A stretch of DNA of 9,411 bases from JBOHUX01 sp050734915 (GTDB taxonomy: Bacteria > Chloroflexota > Dormibacteria > Dormibacterales > Dormibacteraceae): the NCBI GenBank assembly GCA_050734915.1, contig JBOHUX010000087.1:1-9411 (forward strand), given 5' to 3'. Of this stretch, positions 6,075 to 9,411 are shown piece by piece; within the stretch, counting starts at the first letter, position 1, and each line of letters starts with the position of its first letter. The position numbers and the translations under genes were made by a program. The notes beneath the pieces were generated by a model. That model was given only the letters and a program-made list of their open reading frames with translations. It made no database searches and was not told the DNA's origin.

Positions 6075-7826
6075 CTAGAGCGCCGGCCCCGCGGCCGTAG
6101 CGGCGGGCGCCCAGCCGGCCGCCTCGTGGAAGGGCCGACCGGCGGCCGGATCGAAATAGCTGGCTGGGCTCACGCGCTCGAAGTCGCCCTGGTAGAAGAG
6201 AAAGGCGGAGTCGCGGGCCTGGAAGATCTCGTCAAGGTGGAGCCGGGAGTCCTCCTCCTCCCCGACGCTGACGGTTCCCTGGAAGGGTAGGAAGCTGAGC
6301 GCACCCCGGTTGCGCGTCTTCTTCATGACCTTCTTGCGCCCCATCATCTCGCTCATGGACCGCAGCATCTCGGCGTCGCCCACGCCGCCGAAGACGACCT
6401 GCGCCTTGGTCGACTGCCAGATCGACCTCATCTGGTCCTGCCCGTAGCGGGCGCCCAGCTGCTGCCAGTTCTGTGAGGCGTAGCTGATGCAGATCCCGCT
6501 GCCTCCCGAGAGCGTCATCAGCTTCTCCAGGTTGGGCAGGGGTGCGATGTTGGCGATCTCGTCGAGTTGGAGGAGAAGGGGCGGATCGAGCCTGCCGCCC
6601 TGCTCGCGACTGAGCTCGTCGATGATCGCGAACGCGATGCTCTCCAGCATGGCGCTGAAGAGGGGGGCGAGCGCATTCTGCATGGCCACCCCGGCGATCA
6701 CGAAAAGCGACGAGCGCGAGCGGAGGAAGCTGCCGAGGTCCAAGTCGGTGCGAGAACAGTTCCGCTGGACCGCCGAGAGCTTGAAGGCGTCGAGCGCGTT
6801 GGCGGCGGTCGAGAACGCGCTCCCCCGCTCCTCCGGGGCCAGCTCTCGAAGGCCGAGGAGCTCGTTGCCCCATACCCGCCGCTCGGGCGAGTCCGAGAGA
6901 TCGAGGAGGGCGGCCGGCTCCGTGCAGTCCTTGGAGTCGATCCAGACCAGGACGTCTTCCAGGCTCCGGCCCGACAGCGCGGCGGCGTGGAAGAGGTTGC
7001 GCAGAATCATGGAGGCCAACCGCTCGAAGTGGACGTGGCGCACGGCGCCACTTCCGGGCGGGATGCTGGCCCACACCATCGCCTCCGCCCGGAGCTTGGC
7101 GGTGGCGGCGTCCTGGCAGCCGTGGAGCGGGCTCCAGCGCACGAAGGGAAGGGCGTCCGTCCGGCCTCCGGCGAGGCGGGCGAGACCGGCCCTCGAGCCC
7201 TCGGCCGGGTCGAACACGTGGATGCCGCCCCCGCCCGGCCGCGCGATCCTGAGTCGCTGATCGCCGACGGCGGTGAGGATGTCCTCCCGGACGCTGACGC
7301 TGATCATGGGGCCCGCCCACTGCATCGCCTGGGGGATCAGGATGCCCGCCGTCTTCCCTGAGCGCGGCGGTCCGATCACCCCGATCGTGTCCTCGGCCGA
7401 GACCTGGCGGAGCCGCCCGCCGCGCGTCTTGCCCACGAAGGGCCGCAGGTCGGGCTCCAGACGCGAGCCGCCCGCCGCCCGACCGGCGTCCGTGAGGGTC
7501 GGACCTGGAAGCGACACCCCCCGCCGGCGGAGGAATGCGACACCGCCCCCCGCCGCCACCAGCAACAGGCCCACCGCCACCCAGTTGATGGCCGCGGCGA
7601 GCCTGCCGGCCGCGCCCAGGAGACTCGAGACGAGCAGTGTCAGGACGAGCAGGACAAAGCAGGCGCCGCCGACCCGCCAGCCGAGGCGCTTGAGTTCGTT
7701 TGCAGGCGCCTTCCAGGCCGCCAGGCCCCCGACCAGGGTCCCCACCAGCAACAGGGTCTCGAACTGCTGCAAAGATGCCCCCAGATTCTCTTGCTGAAGG
7801 GCCCTTCGCCCTCGGCTACTGGGCAA
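6075..7826 (-). CDS. VirD4/TraG-type coupling-protein-like membrane ATPase
   Basis: A 583-aa protein of the type IV coupling protein family, ring ATPases that feed DNA or protein into a membrane channel. The N-terminus has three hydrophobic segments (about residues 23-38, 52-71 and 80-99). Walker A is GPPRSGKT at 152-159. Walker B is LLLQLDEIANI at 417-427 with Asp422-Glu423, followed by PLPNLEKL. The downstream ISYASQNWQQL (447-457) and ARYG segment match the conserved TraG/VirD4 C-terminal region. It is the first gene of the three-gene operon, with a promoter about 35 bases upstream. Starts are non-ATG: TTG at 7826 gives the longest frame, while TTG at 7772 (Leu19), preceded by GGGGG, is an alternative just before the first membrane helix. 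No relaxase or VirB component lies nearby, so it looks like an orphan coupling protein. It could serve conjugation from elsewhere, or a non-conjugative membrane machine with the AAA+ protein. Confidence 0.9.
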   Translation of the reverse strand: MPSSRGRRALQQENLGASLQQFETLLLVGTLVGGLAAWKAPANELKRLGWRVGGACFVLLVLTLLVSSLLGAAGRLAAAINWVAVGLLLVAAGGGVAFLRRRGVSLPGPTLTDAGRAAGGSRLEPDLRPFVGKTRGGRLRQVSAEDTIGVIGPPRSGKTAGILIPQAMQWAGPMISVSVREDILTAVGDQRLRIARPGGGGIHVFDPAEGSRAGLARLAGGRTDALPFVRWSPLHGCQDAATAKLRAEAMVWASIPPGSGAVRHVHFERLASMILRNLFHAAALSGRSLEDVLVWIDSKDCTEPAALLDLSDSPERRVWGNELLGLRELAPEERGSAFSTAANALDAFKLSAVQRNCSRTDLDLGSFLRSRSSLFVIAGVAMQNALAPLFSAMLESIAFAIIDELSREQGGRLDPPLLLQLDEIANIAPLPNLEKLMTLSGGSGICISYASQNWQQLGARYGQDQMRSIWQSTKAQVVFGGVGDAEMLRSMSEMMGRKKVMKKTRNRGALSFLPFQGTVSVGEEEDSRLHLDEIFQARDSAFLFYQGDFERVSPASYFDPAAGRPFHEAAGWAPAATAAGPAL

Positions 7827-7867
7827 CTGCCAACAATCCGAGCCTGAGACCCCGACAGATCGAGGAA

Positions 7868-7896
7868 AGGTTAGCGAACCGACGTGGCCGCGTCAA
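7868..7896 (-). promoter_or_regulatory. Sigma-70-like promoter of the VirD4-like/helical/AAA+ operon
   Basis: Read on the minus strand: TTGACG (7896-7891), a 17-base spacer, and TAACCT (7873-7868). This is a near-consensus -35 and a TANNNT -10 of actinobacterial type with ideal spacing. It predicts transcription from about 7861 and a leader of about 35 bases before the TTG at 7826. It is the only good promoter I see for the three-gene operon. Confidence 0.65.
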
Positions 7897-8165
7897 TAGA
7901 ACCTTGTTGCCGCGACGCATCTTGTCCCCGGCGTTGGAGCTGCGCCCACTCCAACCCCGCGCCAGGACCTGCGCCCGGCGATTGTGGGGGTGCCCGGCGC
8001 GTCGGGTGGCGGGTCTCGAAGACGGCGCCCAGCAGCAGCCGCCGCAGGGCACGCGCCACAGCGGGCCGCGGTGGGGTGGACCTAATAACGCAGAGCTCGA
8101 CACCATCGACGTTGGCGGGCGTTACTTCACAAGGATCAACACACACAGGGCGAATTCAACCGGCC

Positions 8166-8179
8166 GTCGTTGTGACGAC
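8166..8179. repeat. Inverted repeat GTCGT-TGTG-ACGAC
   Basis: A perfect 5-bp inverted repeat with a 4-base loop. It closely resembles the inverted repeat 58 bases further on (8224-8240): both read GCCGTCGT, a short centre, then CGAC or GACGAC. Two similar dyads this close could be paired sites for a dimeric DNA-binding protein, but no regulator is visible in the window. Confidence 0.35.
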
Positions 8180-8223
8180 CCCTTGAACCCAGGCAGATGC
8201 GTCGCCCGCTCCGGTCGCGCCGC

Positions 8224-8240
8224 CGTCGTGATCGACGACG
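8224..8240. repeat. Inverted repeat CGTCGT-GATCG-ACGACG
   Basis: A perfect 6-bp inverted repeat with a 5-base centre. It is the second copy of the dyad at 8166-8179 and lies about 80 bases upstream of the proposed methyltransferase start. It is a candidate operator or RNA hairpin. Confidence 0.35.
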
Positions 8241-8263
8241 TGCTACCTCCGTGGCGGCCACGT

Positions 8264-8275
8264 GGCCTCGAGGCC
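8264..8275. repeat. 12-bp perfect palindrome GGCCTCGAGGCC
   Basis: GGCCTCGAGGCC is identical to its reverse complement. It lies directly before a stronger GC hairpin (8281-8300), and together they form a dense block of dyad symmetry ahead of the methyltransferase. In DNA this rich in GC, some chance palindromes are expected. Confidence 0.4.
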
Positions 8276-8280
8276 TGAGG

Positions 8281-8300
8281 GCGGCCGGCCCTCCGGCCGC
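8281..8300. repeat. Strong GC hairpin GCGGCCGG-CCCT-CCGGCCGC
   Basis: A perfect 8-bp stem of G and C only, with a 4-base loop, ending 18 bases before the proposed GTG of the methyltransferase. If the methyltransferase promoter's -10 is TACCCT at 8305-8310, the hairpin occupies the -35 region and could act as a DNA-level operator. It could equally be an RNA terminator for a transcript coming from the left, although no T-run follows. Confidence 0.5.
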
Positions 8301-8304
8301 GCGC

Positions 8305-8310
8305 TACCCT
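8305..8310 (+). promoter_or_regulatory. Candidate -10 element for a leaderless methyltransferase transcript
   Basis: TACCCT fits the TANNNT -10 consensus of actinobacteria and ends eight bases before the GTG at 8319. That places transcription initiation at or next to the start codon, the usual layout of leaderless genes. No Shine-Dalgarno sequence precedes either the GTG at 8319 or the ATG at 8331, which agrees with this. No recognisable -35 is seen. Confidence 0.42.
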
Positions 8311-8318
8311 CGCACACG

Positions 8319-8930
8319 GTGGACGCGCCGATGCTCTCGCTGGCTCGCTCCGTCCCGGGCTTCCTGCCCGAGGCCGAGGGTGTGGCCCTCCACGAGGCGG
8401 CGCTGAGGGCCGCCGGACGCGGGCCGCTGCTCGAGATCGGCGGCTACTGTGGCAGGTCGGCGATCTACCTGGGGACCGCCGCCCGGGCCCGCGGCACCGT
8501 GCTGTTCAGCGTCGATCACCACCGAGGCTCGGAGGAGCACCAGCCGGGTGGCTCCTACCACGACCCTTCCCTGATCGACGGCGGCGGCCGGGTGGACACC
8601 CTCCCTCACTTCCGCCGGACGATCGCCCGGGCGGGGCTGGAGGACACCGTGATCGCCATCGTGGGGCGCTCGGAAACAGTCGCCGAGTGGTGGCGGACGG
8701 CGCTCGGGCTGGTCTTCATCGACGGCGGCCACGGCGAGGAGGCAGCCCGCGGCGACTACCAGGGCTGGACCCCACACCTGGCCGCCGGCGCCGTCCTCGC
8801 CATCCACGACGTGTTCTCCGATCCCGCGGACGGCGGCCAGGCTCCGTTCCGGATCTACCGCCGGGCCCTCGGGGACGGGTTCCAGGAGATGTCGGCCACA
8901 GGCTCGCTGCGCGTCCTTTGGCGCGGCTAG
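8319..8930 (+). CDS. Class I SAM-dependent methyltransferase (Methyltransf_24-like)
   Basis: A 203-aa soluble protein expected to transfer a methyl group from S-adenosylmethionine to an unknown small molecule or sugar. Motif I is seen as LLEIGGYCGRSAIYLG, the Gly-rich SAM-binding loop, with an acidic Asp at the end of strand 2 in FSVDHHRGSEE. The later segment LVFIDGGHGEEAARGDYQG, followed by W-x2-HLAAGAVLAIHDVF, is the typical IDGxH...D...W.P.L..GG....HD pattern of the Methyltransf_24 group. The GTG at 8319 is preferred: it gives a start of VDAPMLSLAR and fits a leaderless layout. The ATG at 8331 is the alternative, and the longer frame from GTG 8262 would run through the GC hairpin. The stop TAG shares the bases CTAG (8927-8930) with the stop of the convergent gene. 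The function looks chromosomal and unrelated to the ATPase operon. Confidence 0.88.
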   Translation: MDAPMLSLARSVPGFLPEAEGVALHEAALRAAGRGPLLEIGGYCGRSAIYLGTAARARGTVLFSVDHHRGSEEHQPGGSYHDPSLIDGGGRVDTLPHFRRTIARAGLEDTVIAIVGRSETVAEWWRTALGLVFIDGGHGEEAARGDYQGWTPHLAAGAVLAIHDVFSDPADGGQAPFRIYRRALGDGFQEMSATGSLRVLWRG

Positions 8931-9411
8931 GCGGTCGGCTCGGCCAGAGCGCCGTCGCCAGCGGCCTGGTCTCGAAACAGGCCGGACGTGAGGCTGGTTC
9001 CGCACAGAGCGTCGGCGGCCAGGAGGACTGCCCCCGAGGTCCAGGCCGGCCTCTCCGGTGGCCACAGCTCCGCCTCCGGAAACGTGACGCCGGTCCAGTA
9101 GCCGCCGTCCTCTCCGCGCAGACGCTGAACCCAGCGGAAGAGCCGCCGGGCCTCTTCGTCCCAGCCGACGGCGTCGAGCGCGAGCACGAGCTCGCAGGTC
9201 TCGGCGGCGGTCACCCAGGGCCGGTCGGCGACGCAGCGGACGCCGGCGCCCTCGACGACGAACTCGTCCCAGCGGGCGCCGATCCGCTCCTCCGCGGCCG
9301 CGCCCGACAGGGCCCCGCCCAGGACCGGGTAGTACCAGTCCATCGAGTAGCGGTCCTTGGACAGAAACGCGTCCGGGCGCCGGCGGATCGCCTGCCCGAG
9401 CCGCGCCCGGG
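8927..9411 (-). CDS. Prenyltransferase/squalene-cyclase-fold protein, 5' end beyond the window
   Basis: The minus-strand frame is open to the last base, and in-frame codons upstream of the ATG at 9343 encode a plausible continuation (RRRPDAFLSKDRYS before MDWYYPVLGG), so that ATG is internal and the gene is 5'-truncated by the window. About 160 C-terminal residues are visible. Helix pairs of the alpha/alpha-barrel type and a QW-like turn, RGEDGGYWTG, followed by FPEAELWPPERPAWTSGAVLLAADAL, resemble actinobacterial proteins annotated as prenyltransferase or squalene-cyclase-like. The catalytic Asp-rich motif of true cyclases is not in the visible part, so an enzymatic role is not shown. It converges on the methyltransferase with a 4-base overlap. 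In actinobacteria such genes often sit beside methyltransferases and glycosyltransferases (from memory). Confidence 0.78.
   Translation of the reverse strand, partial: RARLGQAIRRRPDAFLSKDRYSMDWYYPVLGGALSGAAAEERIGARWDEFVVEGAGVRCVADRPWVTAAETCELVLALDAVGWDEEARRLFRWVQRLRGEDGGYWTGVTFPEAELWPPERPAWTSGAVLLAADALCGTSLTSGLFRDQAAGDGALAEPTA

Larger units (their letters stand above)
7897..8318. other. Intergenic region with no convincing gene
   Basis: About 420 bases between the operon promoter and the methyltransferase. Several frames cross it on both strands (for example 7816-8106 minus and 7700-8278 plus), but all are Arg/Pro/Ser-rich, lack ribosome sites, overlap the promoter or neighbouring gene, and match nothing I know. 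No tRNA cloverleaf was found. The part from about 8080 to 8170 is less GC-rich than its surroundings. The right third carries the inverted repeats listed separately. Confidence 0.6.

Noticed and set aside
8150..8195. tRNA-like GTTCAAG on the minus strand near a small hairpin, considered as an integration-site tRNA
   Set aside because: No acceptor, D-arm or anticodon-arm pairing could be assembled around it.
7700..8278. Plus- and minus-strand frames of 90-190 codons in the divergent intergenic region
   Set aside because: They overlap the promoter and the start of the VirD4-like gene, have no ribosome sites and no family resemblance, and are rich in Arg, Pro and Ser.
1..9411. CRISPR arrays, rRNA genes and riboswitches
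   Set aside because: No regularly spaced direct repeats, rRNA-like conserved blocks or known riboswitch cores were seen by eye on either strand.

Overview
The window is very GC-rich (about 70% by eye), with strong G/C at third codon positions, GTG and TTG starts, and TANNNT-type -10 elements. This points to a high-GC actinobacterium. The methyltransferase and the cyclase-fold protein at the right end look like chromosomal genes of Acidimicrobiia-type actinobacteria; that assignment is from memory of the families, not from a search.

Left end (1-1340): the C-terminal two thirds of an IS1634-like (IS4 superfamily) DDE transposase runs rightward in from outside the window. About 280 bases of non-coding sequence follow, with a perfect 7-bp hairpin and related inverted motifs that may hold the right end of the element.

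Centre (1341-7826): three tightly coupled minus-strand genes form one operon, read from right to left. (1) A VirD4/TraG-type membrane ATPase (583 aa), preceded by a good sigma-70-like promoter (TTGACG-17-TAACCT). (2) A 481-aa, Ala/Arg/Glu-rich, mostly helical protein of no recognised family, starting with GTG two bases after the stop of gene 1. (3) A 1097-aa membrane-anchored protein with three consecutive classical AAA+ modules; its ATG overlaps the end of gene 2 and sits behind a GGAGG site. All three AAA+ modules keep Walker A, Walker B and an aromatic pore loop, so it looks like a three-tier ATP-driven threading machine at the membrane. No relaxase, VirB-type channel component or integrase is visible, so this is not a recognisable conjugation module. 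The trio is the most unusual part of the window.

Right end (7827-9411): about 420 bases without a convincing gene lie upstream of the promoter and carry several short perfect inverted repeats. A class I SAM-dependent methyltransferase (+, probably leaderless) follows. Its stop overlaps tail-to-tail with the stop of a partial minus-strand prenyltransferase/squalene-cyclase-fold protein that runs out of the window.

Working model (inference): the operon encodes a membrane complex in which a VirD4-like pump and a stacked AAA+ unfoldase act together, possibly bridged by the helical protein, to move DNA or protein. The IS lies just downstream and may have cut off further genes of the locus.
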